From positions 5,616 to 69,615 of the forward strand of contig JAHEBO010000011.1 in NCBI GenBank assembly GCA_024642215.1: a stretch of DNA of 64,000 nt, in the 5' to 3' direction. This stretch comes from Limnohabitans sp. Its GTDB lineage: Bacteria > Pseudomonadota > Gammaproteobacteria > Burkholderiales > Burkholderiaceae_C. Shown piece by piece: positions 43,139-51,303 of the stretch (positions are counted from its first letter, which is position 1; every line of letters starts with the position of its first letter). The notes under the pieces were generated by a model that did not search any database, was not told the DNA's origin, and worked only from the letters and a program-made list of their open reading frames with translations. The translations under genes were made by a program, and so were the position numbers.

Positions 43139-43164
43139 TACTTTTTACATGACGTTCCTGTTTA

Positions 43165-43211
43165 AACCTCACACCACGACCGCTCGCAGCGGCGCTGGGG
43201 TGAGGTTTTTC
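43165..43211 (+). terminator. Terminator of nrdB
   Basis: AACCTCAC (43165-43172) pairs with GTGAGGTT (43200-43207), and an inner hairpin CCGCT-CGC-AGCGG (43180-43192) stabilises it; a T-run follows (to 43210). It probably ends the nrdAB transcript. Confidence 0.7.
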
Positions 43212-43215
43212 CCCA

Positions 43216-43278
43216 TTCAAGGTGTTGAGATTCGTTCTCAGCACCTTGAATCGCTTTGCGACTCCAACATTCGCAAAG
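43216..43278 (+). other. Two further hairpins upstream of the histone-like gene
   Basis: A 15-base stem with one G-T pair (43216-43230 with 43236-43250, loop TTCGT) is followed at once by an 8-base perfect stem (CTTTGCGA 43254-43261 with TCGCAAAG 43271-43278). Neither has a T-run. They may be part of the 5' leader of the histone-like gene or a small structured RNA. Confidence 0.5.
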
Positions 43279-43324
43279 TGTTTCACCCTGTTGATTTTTC
43301 TAATTGATCAAGGAGAAAAAAATC

Positions 43325-43852
43325 ATGGCAACTGCAAAAAAAGCGGCACCCAAAAAAGTCGCAGCAAAAAAATCGGCTCCTAAAAAAGCTGTTGTGAAAA
43401 AAGCCGCTGCTCCCAAAAAAGCAGCTCCTAAAAAGGCCGTCGCCAAAAAAGCAGCCGCTCCTAAAAAAGCAGCTCCTAAAAAGGCCGTAGCCAAAAAGGC
43501 AGCAGCTCCTAAAAAAGCAGCTCCTAAAAAGGCCGTAGCTAAAAAGGCAGCAGCTCCTAAAAAAGCAGCTCCTAAGAAAGCCGTCGCTAAAAAAGCAGCA
43601 GCTCCTAAAAAAGCCGCCGCTAAAAAAGCAGCTCCTAAGAAAGCCGCAGCTAAAAAAGCAGCTCCTAAAAAAGCCGCTAAAAAAGCCGTTGCTAAGAAAG
43701 CTGTAAAAAAAGCTGCTCCTAAAAAAGCCGCTAAAAAGCCTGCTAAAAAAGCCGCTAAGAAAGCTGCGAAAGCGCCCGCTGCCCCTGCTGCTGGCACGAC
43801 AGCATTGAATCCTCAAGCTGCATGGCCGTTTCCTTCGGCCGCCAAGCCTTGA
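43325..43852 (+). CDS. Histone H1-like Ala/Lys/Pro-rich DNA-binding protein
   Basis: 175 residues; ATG 43325 has AAGGAG 9 bases upstream. Nearly all of the protein is built from AAPKKA/AVAKK units, including four exact 16-residue repeats (residues 25-88). The last 25 residues lose the Lys and end LNPQAAWPFPSAAKP, a C-terminal tail seen in betaproteobacterial H1-like proteins. It should bind and compact DNA non-specifically, like the tail of eukaryotic H1 or chlamydial HctB. It has its own strong terminator and is monocistronic. Confidence 0.93.
   Translation: MATAKKAAPKKVAAKKSAPKKAVVKKAAAPKKAAPKKAVAKKAAAPKKAAPKKAVAKKAAAPKKAAPKKAVAKKAAAPKKAAPKKAVAKKAAAPKKAAAKKAAPKKAAAKKAAPKKAAKKAVAKKAVKKAAPKKAAKKPAKKAAKKAAKAPAAPAAGTTALNPQAAWPFPSAAKP
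43397..43588 (+). repeat. Four 48-bp tandem repeats inside the histone-like gene
   Basis: Each unit encodes the 16-residue block KKAAAPKKAAPKKAVA; the copies differ only at a few third positions. Such repeats are prone to copy-number change by slippage or recombination, so the protein length may vary between strains. Confidence 0.9.
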
Positions 43853-43874
43853 TTCAACGTTAATTCGTTAGCCA

Positions 43875-43906
43875 AAGCCCGATGCTGCAAAGCATCGGGC
43901 TTTTTT
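43875..43906 (+). terminator. Terminator of the histone-like gene
   Basis: A perfect 10-base stem GCCCGATGCT/AGCATCGGGC with a GCAA loop, flanked by A's and followed by TTTTTT. It is the best-looking intrinsic terminator in the window. Confidence 0.9.
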
Positions 43907-43926
43907 CATGGGGCTTGCAAAGCGCT

Positions 43927-44421
43927 TCAGGGATAAAACGTCAGCAAGCGATAACCCATGAAGCCGCTTTCAGGGTGACGCAGGCCGAGTTGGCGCGACA
44001 AGGACACAATTTGGCCAGGCGCCATCACAGCAGGTGCACCCCAAGACGACAAATCGATCACTTTGCGCATCAGCGCTTGATCTTGAGAATCGGTCAATGT
44101 GAGCTCCACCTGGGGTGTGGCCACCGGCACTTTGGCCGAATTTCTCAGATGGATTTCGAACGACCACTGGGGTGATGGGGGCACGTCATCGACGCCCATT
44201 GGGTTGCGATGCAACAGGTCAATGGCGGCGTGGTCAATGACCACCGCATCGGCAAGTTGCAAAGCCAAAATTTGGCAATCAGCCCAAGCGCACAATTGCG
44301 TCAAGGGGGCTTTCAGTGAAGCTTGGTAAGCAACCAGCAGGTCTTTGTAAAGCAAAGTGGCCTGCAAGATCAAACCCAGAACACCCCCAATTGCCCAGGT
44401 GATCAAGCCCGCATAAGTCAT
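43927..44421 (-). CDS. DUF3426 protein, short form without zinc ribbon
   Basis: 164 residues. It starts almost directly with a membrane helix (LITWAIGGVLGLILQATLLY), and the rest is the DUF3426 domain (LCAWADCQ..., WSFEIHLRNSA, PQVELTLTDSQ). Family members normally begin with a CxxC zinc ribbon and a long linker. Here only 4 bases separate the start from the prmA stop, so there is no room for the missing part. Its position behind prmA is the conserved one. The function is unknown. Confidence 0.82.
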   Translation of the reverse strand: MTYAGLITWAIGGVLGLILQATLLYKDLLVAYQASLKAPLTQLCAWADCQILALQLADAVVIDHAAIDLLHRNPMGVDDVPPSPQWSFEIHLRNSAKVPVATPQVELTLTDSQDQALMRKVIDLSSWGAPAVMAPGQIVSLSRQLGLRHPESGFMGYRLLTFYP

Positions 44422-44425
44422 CGGT

Positions 44426-45310
44426 TTAACTGCGGTGTGCAGTCATCAAAATCCAGCCATCTTCGCGATCGGCCACCTTCAAAGTCAGGTGAGGGGCATA
44501 AGCTTGGATGAGTTCTTCTTCTTGGCGCTCCAAGATACCGGCAAGCACCAAATGCCCGCCCGCTTGAACGTGACTGCATAGCAGCGGCGCCAGGACCTTC
44601 AAAGGCGTGGCCAAAATATTGGCCAGCACCGTGTTGTATGTGCCTTGCGCCAATTCTGGCAGACCAGCATTCAACTGAACCTCGTTGGCCTGTGCGTTCA
44701 ACTCTGTGGACGTGACCGCAGCTTCATCAATGTCGACAGCATCAATTTGCGACGCACCGAACTTGGCAGCACCAATGGCCAAAATACCAGAACCACAACC
44801 ATAGTCGAGCACGCGTTGACCTTTCACCTCGTGAGTGGCAATCCAACGCAAACACATGCGCGTGGTGGGGTGAGTCCCCGTGCCAAAGGCCAAACCAGGA
44901 TCGAGGCGAATCACTTCGCGCGCCTGTGCTGGCGGCTCGTGCCAGGTGGGCACAATCCAAAATTCAGGCGTAATTTCGACGGGCGCAAACTGTGACTGCG
45001 TGAGACGCACCCAGTCTTGATCAGGCACGGCTGAAATGGACAAGACTTGGCATGAATCAAAAAAATCTTGGGCGGCCAACAACACCGCCGCCTCTTTGGC
45101 AGCCTCTTCTTTGGCAAACAAGGCGACCATTTTGGAGCGCTGCCAACCGTCTTTGGGCGGCGGCATACCAGGCTCGCCAAACAAGGCTTGTTCGTGCTCT
45201 GTTTCTGCGTCGGCATCTTCCACTGACACACTCAAGGCATCCAATGCTTCAAGTGCTTCACTCAAGACATCGACACGTGCCTCGGGGCACAACAAGTTGA
45301 GTTCAAACAT
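44426..45310 (-). CDS. prmA: Ribosomal protein L11 methyltransferase PrmA
   Basis: 294 residues. The SAM-binding core reads LDYGCGSGILAIGAAKFGA, preceded by PGLAFGTGTHPTTRMCL, the PrmA signature. NTVLANILATPL corresponds to the substrate-site motif. It trimethylates L11. It lies 3 bases after accC and is probably co-transcribed with accBC. Confidence 0.95.
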   Translation of the reverse strand: MFELNLLCPEARVDVLSEALEALDALSVSVEDADAETEHEQALFGEPGMPPPKDGWQRSKMVALFAKEEAAKEAAVLLAAQDFFDSCQVLSISAVPDQDWVRLTQSQFAPVEITPEFWIVPTWHEPPAQAREVIRLDPGLAFGTGTHPTTRMCLRWIATHEVKGQRVLDYGCGSGILAIGAAKFGASQIDAVDIDEAAVTSTELNAQANEVQLNAGLPELAQGTYNTVLANILATPLKVLAPLLCSHVQAGGHLVLAGILERQEEELIQAYAPHLTLKVADREDGWILMTAHRS

Positions 45311-45313
45311 AGT

Positions 45314-46663
45314 TTAGTTTTTGCGTTGACGCAACCACTCTTCCAGGTAATGGATGTTGGTGCCGCCGGTCACGAATTTGGAATCACGCAAAATTTCACG
45401 GTGCAGTGCAATGTTGGTGCTGATGCCTTCCACCACGGTTTCACCCAAGGCAGTTTGCATGCGGGCAATGGCTTGCTCGCGCGTGTCGCCATGGGCAATG
45501 ATTTTGCCAATCATGGAGTCGTAGTTGGGAGGCACAAAGTAATTGTTGTACACGTGCGAGTCGACGCGAATGCCAGGGCCGCCTGGTGCATGCCAAGTGG
45601 TAATGCGACCTGGTGAAGGTGTGAACTTGAAGGGGTCTTCGGCGTTCACGCGGCATTCAATGGCATGGCCTCGAATTTCGATTTGACGCTGCGTGAAAGG
45701 CAACTTTTCGCCAGCGGCCATCATGATTTGGGTTTTGACAATGTCAATGCCCGTGACCCACTCCGTGACAGGGTGCTCCACTTGCACGCGCGTGTTCATT
45801 TCAATGAAATAGAACTCGCCGTTTTCGTACAAAAATTCGAAGGTGCCCGCGCCGCGGTAGTTGATCTTTTTGCAAGCCGCGACGCAACGCTCGCCAATCT
45901 TGTCGATGAGTTTGCGGGGGATGCCAGGAGCCGGCGCTTCTTCCACCACCTTTTGGTGACGACGCTGCATGGAGCAATCGCGCTCGCCCAAGTAAACCGC
46001 ATTCTTGTGCTTGTCGGCCAAGATTTGGATTTCAATGTGACGTGGGTTTTGCAGGTACTTTTCCATGTACACCGCAGGATTGCCAAATGCAGCACCCGCT
46101 TCGGCCTTGGTCATTTGCACGGCATTGATGAGCGCCGCTTCGGTGTGCACCACTCGCATCCCACGCCCCCCACCACCGCCAGCCGCCTTGATGATGACGG
46201 GGTAGCCAATGCTTTTGGCTGTACGGCGAATGATGACGGGGTCATCGGGCAACTCGCCTTCAGAGCCGGGCACGCAGGGCACGCCCGCTTTGATCATGGC
46301 TTGCTTGGCCGAAACCTTGTCGCCCATGATGCGGATGGACTCGGGCGTAGGGCCAATGAATTGGAAACCACTCTTTTCAACGCGCTCTGCAAAATCGGCG
46401 TTTTCGCTCAGGAAACCATAGCCTGGGTGAATGGCTTCTGCGTCAGTGACCTCGGCAGCCGAAATGATGGCCGGCATGTTGAGGTAACTGAGGTTGGATG
46501 CGGCCGGCCCAATGCAAACGGCTTCTTCTGCCAGCTTGACGTATTTGGCTTCGCGGTCGGCTTCAGAGTAAACCATGACCGCTTTGATGCCGAGCTCGCG
46601 GCATGCACGCTGAATTCGCAGGGCAATTTCCCCGCGATTTGCAACCAGAATTTTCTTGAACAT
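45314..46663 (-). CDS. accC: Biotin carboxylase subunit of acetyl-CoA carboxylase
   Basis: 449 residues, the standard AccC length. [16 protein letters not shown] opens the protein. The ATP-grasp glycine loop [14 protein letters not shown], the [13 protein letters not shown] region and [13 protein letters not shown] are all intact. It carboxylates the biotin on AccB in the first step of fatty-acid synthesis. It follows accB after 15 bases. Confidence 0.97.
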   Translation of the reverse strand: MFKKILVANRGEIALRIQRACRELGIKAVMVYSEADREAKYVKLAEEAVCIGPAASNLSYLNMPAIISAAEVTDAEAIHPGYGFLSENADFAERVEKSGFQFIGPTPESIRIMGDKVSAKQAMIKAGVPCVPGSEGELPDDPVIIRRTAKSIGYPVIIKAAGGGGGRGMRVVHTEAALINAVQMTKAEAGAAFGNPAVYMEKYLQNPRHIEIQILADKHKNAVYLGERDCSMQRRHQKVVEEAPAPGIPRKLIDKIGERCVAACKKINYRGAGTFEFLYENGEFYFIEMNTRVQVEHPVTEWVTGIDIVKTQIMMAAGEKLPFTQRQIEIRGHAIECRVNAEDPFKFTPSPGRITTWHAPGGPGIRVDSHVYNNYFVPPNYDSMIGKIIAHGDTREQAIARMQTALGETVVEGISTNIALHREILRDSKFVTGGTNIHYLEEWLRQRKN

Positions 46664-46678
46664 GAGAATCCTGGTGGG

Positions 46679-47167
46679 TTATTCGATGATGTAGAGGGCT
46701 TGACCGTATTCCACAGCCTGGCCGTTTTCACACAAGACTTGCTTCACCGTACCGGCCTTGTCTGATTCGATTTCATTCAAAATCTTCATGGCTTCAATGA
46801 TGCACAGCGTGTCGCCTTCTTTGACGGTATCGCCCACTTGCACAAAAGGTGCAGCGCCGGGGCTGGACGATCTGTAGAACGTGCCTACCATGGGGGATTT
46901 GACGGTATGGCCTGCAGCAGCAGCTTCTGCCGCAACGGCTGCAGCTGTTACAGCCGCGGCTTCTGCAATTTCCGCCACTGTGGGCGCTGCAACGGGCGCA
47001 GCAACTTGAGCAGCTGGCACCATCACTTGTTGGGCAAGGACGGGGGCGCCCGAAGCGACAGGTCCTTTGACAATGCGAACTTTGCCTTCTGCCTCCGTGA
47101 TCTCCAATTCAGTGACGTTGGAGTCGGAAACCAAGTCGATCAAGGTTTTCAATTTGCGCAAATCCAT
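46679..47167 (-). CDS. accB: Biotin carboxyl carrier protein of acetyl-CoA carboxylase
   Basis: 162 residues. The N-terminal part ([24 protein letters not shown]) is followed by an Ala/Val-rich linker and the biotinyl domain. The biotinylated lysine lies in [12 protein letters not shown]. It carries CO2 between AccC and the carboxyltransferase. The ATG has GGGGGT upstream. In related bacteria aroQ often sits just upstream; it is absent here. Confidence 0.96.
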   Translation of the reverse strand: MDLRKLKTLIDLVSDSNVTELEITEAEGKVRIVKGPVASGAPVLAQQVMVPAAQVAAPVAAPTVAEIAEAAAVTAAAVAAEAAAAGHTVKSPMVGTFYRSSSPGAAPFVQVGDTVKEGDTLCIIEAMKILNEIESDKAGTVKQVLCENGQAVEYGQALYIIE

Positions 47168-47314
47168 GTTACCCCCTGTGTTTGCTGTCGAAAACGTGGA
47201 ATTTACACCAAAAACACCGCTAAATGGTTACAAATGCACTCATTTTCACAAACAGGGTGGAAAGAAACGTGATTTTGAATGCCTGCCACCCCTCACAGGG
47301 GCTTGGCTCACGCC

Positions 47315-47902
47315 TTACAAAACCTTTTGCAGCCAGCTGTCCAAATCCTTTTGCTCCAATCTTCCGGCTTTTTGCGCCAAAAGCCTGCCTTTTGCATCGA
47401 AAAGTACGCTGTAAGGTAAAACGCTCTCGGCATTGCCCAAACTGATTCCCAATTGCGTACCATTCAAACCCGCCATGCCATTGGGAAACTGCAAAGGTTT
47501 TTGCAACAAAAAGCGCTTCACCATGCTTGGTTGGTCTACTGCCAAACCGACAACTTGGAAGGATTTAGATTGATTTGCTTTGTAAAAGGCATCAATTAAA
47601 GGAAGTTCCTCAATACAAGGGGGGCACCAGGTGGCCCAGAAATTCACCAGCAAAGGTTGACCGCGAAACGCCGCCATGCGCAATGTGCCGCCTTCTGGCT
47701 TGTCAAACTCTTGTTGCCAAAAGTTTTGAGTTGCCTCGTCCAGAACGCCTTGAGGCTGGTACTTTTGCCAAGCCACAATGGCCCCTGCCAAGCCCGCTGC
47801 CACAGCAACACCGGCTGTGAGCCAATGACGGCGATCCATGCCCTCTTCAGCGACCAGCACGCTGCTGCTTGCTTGTTGTCCTAAATTTTCTTGATCTGAC
47901 AT
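47315..47902 (-). CDS. TlpA-family thiol:disulfide oxidoreductase
   Basis: 195 residues from ATG 47902, with GGAAAAAG upstream; an internal ATG at 47839 (DRRHWLTAG) is an alternative start. After about 20 polar residues a twin-Arg and hydrophobic segment (RRHWLTAGVAVAAGLAGAIVAW) anchors or exports it. The thioredoxin fold has the CPPC active site in VNFWATWCPPCIEELP. TlpA/ResA relatives reduce periplasmic disulfides, often for cytochrome c maturation. Confidence 0.9.
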   Translation of the reverse strand: MSDQENLGQQASSSVLVAEEGMDRRHWLTAGVAVAAGLAGAIVAWQKYQPQGVLDEATQNFWQQEFDKPEGGTLRMAAFRGQPLLVNFWATWCPPCIEELPLIDAFYKANQSKSFQVVGLAVDQPSMVKRFLLQKPLQFPNGMAGLNGTQLGISLGNAESVLPYSVLFDAKGRLLAQKAGRLEQKDLDSWLQKVL

Positions 47903-47935
47903 TCTTTTTCCACCAACTTCATTCATTTAACCGGA

Positions 47936-48520
47936 TCATGCCTGAATTAGGCGTTGCACAGCAGCCGCATCACCACGCGGCACTCGCCCTTGCGCATCGG
48001 CTTTCAAAGCCCCTCGCACATCGTCATATTCGTTGATCAGCAAATGCACACCGATTTCTTCGCCCAACTCTTTGCAAAAACTGTGAATGCTCAGCGCTTC
48101 GACGGGCTCGCCGTGCAAGCCATTCACGGTGCGAGTCGCAAAATCAACACCCTTGTTGATAAGTTCAATTTCACACGATTTTTCATCATCGCAGAACAAC
48201 TGCAGGTAAATGTCTGACAAACGGGTAGCCGTCCCATGCCACACGGCGCCGCCGAGGTAAGGCCTGAAGTCTTGTAAACGGTGCATCCACATCAACGCAT
48301 GAGTGCGCAAGGCCAAAAGTTCGGCTGGCTGCGTGTCTGCGCAAAAAAGTTCAATGTACTCCCGCACTTGCGCCTCGACCTGGTCGTTGTTGGGCAAGGG
48401 CGTTTTGGACGGCAAGCCCAGCACTTTCAAGGCACGCCGCTTGGCTGGCCCGTATTCCAAGCCCTCCTCCACCACGCATTGGGCAGCCGACGCTGCAATT
48501 TCATCTGTTAAATCTGCCAT
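47936..48520 (-). CDS. Conserved hypothetical protein next to mpl
   Basis: 194 residues from ATG 48520. It is soluble, with no signal or membrane segment. GGAVWHGTATRLSDIYLQLFCDDEKSCEIELI (in part) recalls the core of small nucleotidyltransferase-like proteins, but the match is loose. Divergent placement next to mpl (31 bases) is seen in relatives and suggests a link to cell-wall or tRNA metabolism only weakly. The function is unknown. Confidence 0.7.
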   Translation of the reverse strand: MADLTDEIAASAAQCVVEEGLEYGPAKRRALKVLGLPSKTPLPNNDQVEAQVREYIELFCADTQPAELLALRTHALMWMHRLQDFRPYLGGAVWHGTATRLSDIYLQLFCDDEKSCEIELINKGVDFATRTVNGLHGEPVEALSIHSFCKELGEEIGVHLLINEYDDVRGALKADAQGRVPRGDAAAVQRLIQA

Positions 48521-48551
48521 AACGCCATTGTGCACCGCCTAAAATCCCCCC

Positions 48552-49940
48552 ATGCATATACATATATTGGGCATTTGTGGCACCTTCATGGGCGGCTTGG
48601 CCGCCTTGGCAAGAGAAGCGGGTCACCGCGTTACCGGCTGCGATGCCGGCGTTTACCCCCCCATGAGCGACCAACTGGCGGCTTTGGGCATCGAATTGAT
48701 CGAAGGATTTGGCGTTGAGCAAATGCGACTCCAACCCGATCTGTACGTGATCGGCAATGTAGTCAGCCGCAGCCGTTTGTCCTCGGGCGAGCCCAAATTC
48801 CCTCTGATGGAAGCCATTTTGGAATCTGGCGCGCCCTACACCAGTGGCCCCCAGTGGCTGTCTGAGCATGTCCTGCAAGGTCGACATGTGTTGGCCGTTG
48901 CTGGCACGCATGGCAAAACATCCACCACGTCCATGCTGACCTGGATCTTGGAAGCTGCCGGTCTCACGCCCGGATTCTTGGTGGGCGGCGTGCCCTTGAA
49001 CTTTGGGGTGTCTGCGCGTTTGGGCCAACTGGCGGCGGGTCACACCCGACCATACTTTGTCATTGAAGCCGATGAATACGACACGGCCTTCTTTGACAAG
49101 CGCAGCAAGTTTGTGCACTACCGTCCGCGCACGGCCATCTTGAACAACTTGGAATTTGACCACGCCGACATCTTTGACGACCTCAAAGCCATTGAGCGCC
49201 AGTTCCATCACCTGGTTCGCACCGTGCCGGGCCAAGGTCGCTTGGTTGTAAATGGTTTGGAAGAAAGTTTGACACGGGTTTTGGCACAAGGTTGTTGGAG
49301 TGAGGTCAGAAGCTTTGGCGCCACCGTGAGTGATTTTTCGGCAGAGGGCGAGCCCAGCGACTTTGCCGTCTTGCATCACGGCCAAAAAGTAGCACACGTT
49401 CAATGGTCACTGGGCGGCGTGCACAACCAACTCAACGCCTTGGCGGCCATTGCAGCCGCAGATCACGTCGGCGTATCGCCAGAAGTGGCCGCCAATGCTT
49501 TGTCCAGCTTTCAAAATGTGAAACGCCGCATGGAAGTGCGCGGCACGGTGGCTGGCGTCACGGTCTACGATGATTTTGCCCATCACCCCACCGCCATTCG
49601 CACCACGCTTGACGGCTTGCGCCGACAAGTTGGCGCACAACGCATTTTGGCCATCTTCGAGCCACGCAGCAACACCATGAAACTGGGCACCATGAAGTCA
49701 CAGTTGCCATGGAGCTTGGCACAGGCCGATTTGTCTTTCTGTCACAGCGGCGGTTTGGATTGGGATGCCAATGCGGCCTTGGCCGAAATGGGCACCAAAG
49801 CCCAAGTGGCCAGCAACATCGACGAGGTGGTGACACAAGTGATGGCGCAAGTTCAGCCGGGTGACCATTTGCTGTGCATGAGCAATGGCGGCTTTGGCGG
49901 CATTCACGAGAAGCTCTTAAAGGCTTTGAAACACGCATGA
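48552..49940 (+). CDS. mpl: UDP-N-acetylmuramate:L-Ala-gamma-D-Glu-mDAP ligase Mpl
   Basis: 462 residues. MHIHILGICGTFMGGLAALAREAG distinguishes Mpl from MurC (C-G-T-F-M). The ATP-binding loop is VAGTHGKTSTTSML, and DDFAHHPTAIRTTL follows. It reattaches the recycled murein tripeptide to UDP-MurNAc, working downstream of AmpD, also in this window. Confidence 0.95.
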   Translation: MHIHILGICGTFMGGLAALAREAGHRVTGCDAGVYPPMSDQLAALGIELIEGFGVEQMRLQPDLYVIGNVVSRSRLSSGEPKFPLMEAILESGAPYTSGPQWLSEHVLQGRHVLAVAGTHGKTSTTSMLTWILEAAGLTPGFLVGGVPLNFGVSARLGQLAAGHTRPYFVIEADEYDTAFFDKRSKFVHYRPRTAILNNLEFDHADIFDDLKAIERQFHHLVRTVPGQGRLVVNGLEESLTRVLAQGCWSEVRSFGATVSDFSAEGEPSDFAVLHHGQKVAHVQWSLGGVHNQLNALAAIAAADHVGVSPEVAANALSSFQNVKRRMEVRGTVAGVTVYDDFAHHPTAIRTTLDGLRRQVGAQRILAIFEPRSNTMKLGTMKSQLPWSLAQADLSFCHSGGLDWDANAALAEMGTKAQVASNIDEVVTQVMAQVQPGDHLLCMSNGGFGGIHEKLLKALKHA

Positions 49941-49968
49941 AAAAAGCGTCTGTTGCCAGACGCTTTTT
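49941..49968. terminator. Bidirectional terminator between mpl and aroG
   Basis: AAAAAGCGTCTG pairs perfectly with CAGACGCTTTTT around a TTGC loop. T-runs occur on both strands, so it can end mpl from the left and aroG from the right. Confidence 0.88.
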
Positions 49969-50005
49969 GAAAACTGAAAAGGACCTGTTGTACAGGCCCT
50001 TCTGT

Positions 50006-51130
50006 TTATTTTTGACGACGAGCCAAGACGGCTTTTGACAACGTGGCCAAAACCTTCTCGCTATCAGGCCATCCAATGCAAGCGTCGGTGATGCTTTGCG
50101 CATACTTCAGTGCACTGGGATCGTCTTTGCCAGGGCTGAACTTTTGCGCACCGCCCTCCAAATGACTTTCCACCATCACGCCAAAAATTTGACGTGAGCC
50201 TTTGCTGATTTGCGCTGAAATGTCGTGGGTCACGTCCACTTGGCGCTCGTGCTGCTTGCTGCTGTTGGCGTGGCTGCAATCGATCATCAAGGTGGGCTTG
50301 AGTTTGGCTGCCGTCAAATCTTTGCACGCCGCATTCACGCTGTCTTCGTCGTAATTGGGTGCTTTGCCGCCACGCAAAATGACGTGGCAATCGGGGTTGC
50401 CTTGTGTTTGCACAATCGCCACTTGTCCGTTTTTGTGCACCGACAAGAAGTGGTGACCGCGTTCTGCCGCTTGAATGGCATCGGTGGCAATTTTGATGTT
50501 GCCATCGGTGCCATTTTTAAAACCAATGGGCGCTGACAAACCAGAGGCCAATTCGCGGTGCACTTGGCTCTCGGTGGTGCGTGCGCCAATGGCGCCCCAG
50601 CTGATCAAGTCGCCGATGTACTGGGGTGAAATCACGTCCAAGAACTCACTGCCAGCAGGCAAACCTTGGCGATTGATCTCAATCAGCAGTTGACGTGCAA
50701 TGCGCAAACCTTCGTCGATGCGGAAGCTTTCGTCCAAGTAAGGGTCGTTGATCAACCCCTTCCAGCCCACCGTGGTGCGAGGTTTTTCGAAATAAACACG
50801 CATCACAATTTCCAAGGTGTCTTGGTATTTGTCACGAAGCGGCTTCAGGCGGCGAGCGTAATCCAAGGCTGCGGCAGGATCGTGAATAGAGCAAGGGCCA
50901 ATCACCACCAGCAAGCGATCATCCTTGCCTTCCATGATGTTGTGAATCTTGCGACGCGTCTGTGCAATCAGTGTTTCAACTGCGGTTCCCGTGATCGGGA
51001 AAAAGCGCATCAAATGTTCTGGTGGCGGCAACACGGTGATGTCCTTGATGCGTTCGTCATCAGTCTGCCCTGTGCGGTCTGCGGGGTTCGCATAACGAGG
51101 CTCCGAATTGGCTTTGGCTTTGGTGTTCAT
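50006..51130 (-). CDS. aroG: 3-deoxy-7-phosphoheptulonate (DAHP) synthase, class I (AroG type)
   Basis: 374 residues; AGGAG lies 6 bases upstream of ATG 51130. The class-I core is complete: RLLVVIGPCSIHDPAAALDYA, FEKPRTTVGWKGLINDP (in part), GARTTESQ, GFKNGTDG and MIDCSHANSSK. It condenses PEP and erythrose 4-phosphate, the first step of aromatic amino-acid synthesis. The region upstream holds a Phe-rich leader peptide and an attenuator, so expression should follow the Phe (and perhaps Tyr) supply; the enzyme is therefore probably the Phe-regulated isozyme. Confidence 0.96.
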   Translation of the reverse strand: MNTKAKANSEPRYANPADRTGQTDDERIKDITVLPPPEHLMRFFPITGTAVETLIAQTRRKIHNIMEGKDDRLLVVIGPCSIHDPAAALDYARRLKPLRDKYQDTLEIVMRVYFEKPRTTVGWKGLINDPYLDESFRIDEGLRIARQLLIEINRQGLPAGSEFLDVISPQYIGDLISWGAIGARTTESQVHRELASGLSAPIGFKNGTDGNIKIATDAIQAAERGHHFLSVHKNGQVAIVQTQGNPDCHVILRGGKAPNYDEDSVNAACKDLTAAKLKPTLMIDCSHANSSKQHERQVDVTHDISAQISKGSRQIFGVMVESHLEGGAQKFSPGKDDPSALKYAQSITDACIGWPDSEKVLATLSKAVLARRQK

Positions 51131-51175
51131 CGTGTGCTCCTGTTCAAAAATTAAAAAACTGAATGGGTGAAATGC

Positions 51176-51208
51176 AAAAAAAAACCGCCGGGGGTTGAGT
51201 CCGGCGGT
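51176..51208 (-). terminator. Attenuator terminator in the aroG leader
   Basis: On the minus strand ACCGCCGG (51201-51208) pairs perfectly with CCGGCGGT (51184-51191) around a 9-base loop and runs into nine T residues. It lies 45 bases upstream of the aroG ATG and after the leader peptide stop, so it would stop transcription before aroG. It competes with the antiterminator that uses 51203-51217. Confidence 0.92.
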
Positions 51209-51263
51209 TGGTAGAGGGGTTCAGTGACTTATGCGCTGGCCTCTCGTCCGCCTAGGACTGAGA
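51203..51263 (-). promoter_or_regulatory. Leader and antiterminator arms of the aroG attenuator
   Basis: Three mutually exclusive pairings are visible on the minus strand. Leader hairpin 1:2 pairs CTC-A-GTCC (51255-51262) with GGACGAG (51243-51249). Antiterminator 2:3 pairs GGCGG and AGAGG (51248-51252, 51240-51244) with CCGCC and CCTCT (51203-51207, 51213-51217). Terminator 3:4 uses 51201-51208 with 51184-51191. A ribosome stalled on the Phe codons would free arm 2 to sequester arm 3 and allow read-through. Confidence 0.85.
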
Positions 51264-51303
51264 ATGCAAAATAAAAGCTAAAAAAGCTAAAGCGCGAGGT
51301 CAT
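51229..51303 (-). CDS. Phe-rich leader peptide of aroG
   Basis: 24 codons, too short for ordinary ORF calling. The peptide begins MTSRFSFFSFYFAFSV and ends in GREASA before TAA. Six of the first fourteen residues are Phe (five TTT, one TTC) and one is Tyr. The Phe codons lie just before the 1:2 hairpin, as required for ribosome-stalling attenuation. No Shine-Dalgarno precedes the ATG; a TACATT at 51312-51317 suggests a transcript start within a few bases of it, so it may be leaderless. Confidence 0.88.
   Translation of the reverse strand: MTSRFSFFSFYFAFSVLGGREASA

Noticed and set aside
43283-43816. Long minus-strand ORFs rich in Phe, Ser, Gly and Ala opposite the histone-like gene
   Set aside because: They are products of the repeated Ala/Lys/Pro codons read on the other strand; there is no ribosome-binding site, and the plus-strand protein is a clear family member.
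45665-46765. 366-codon plus-strand ORF opposite accC
   Set aside because: Antisense shadow of the conserved biotin carboxylase gene; no start signals.
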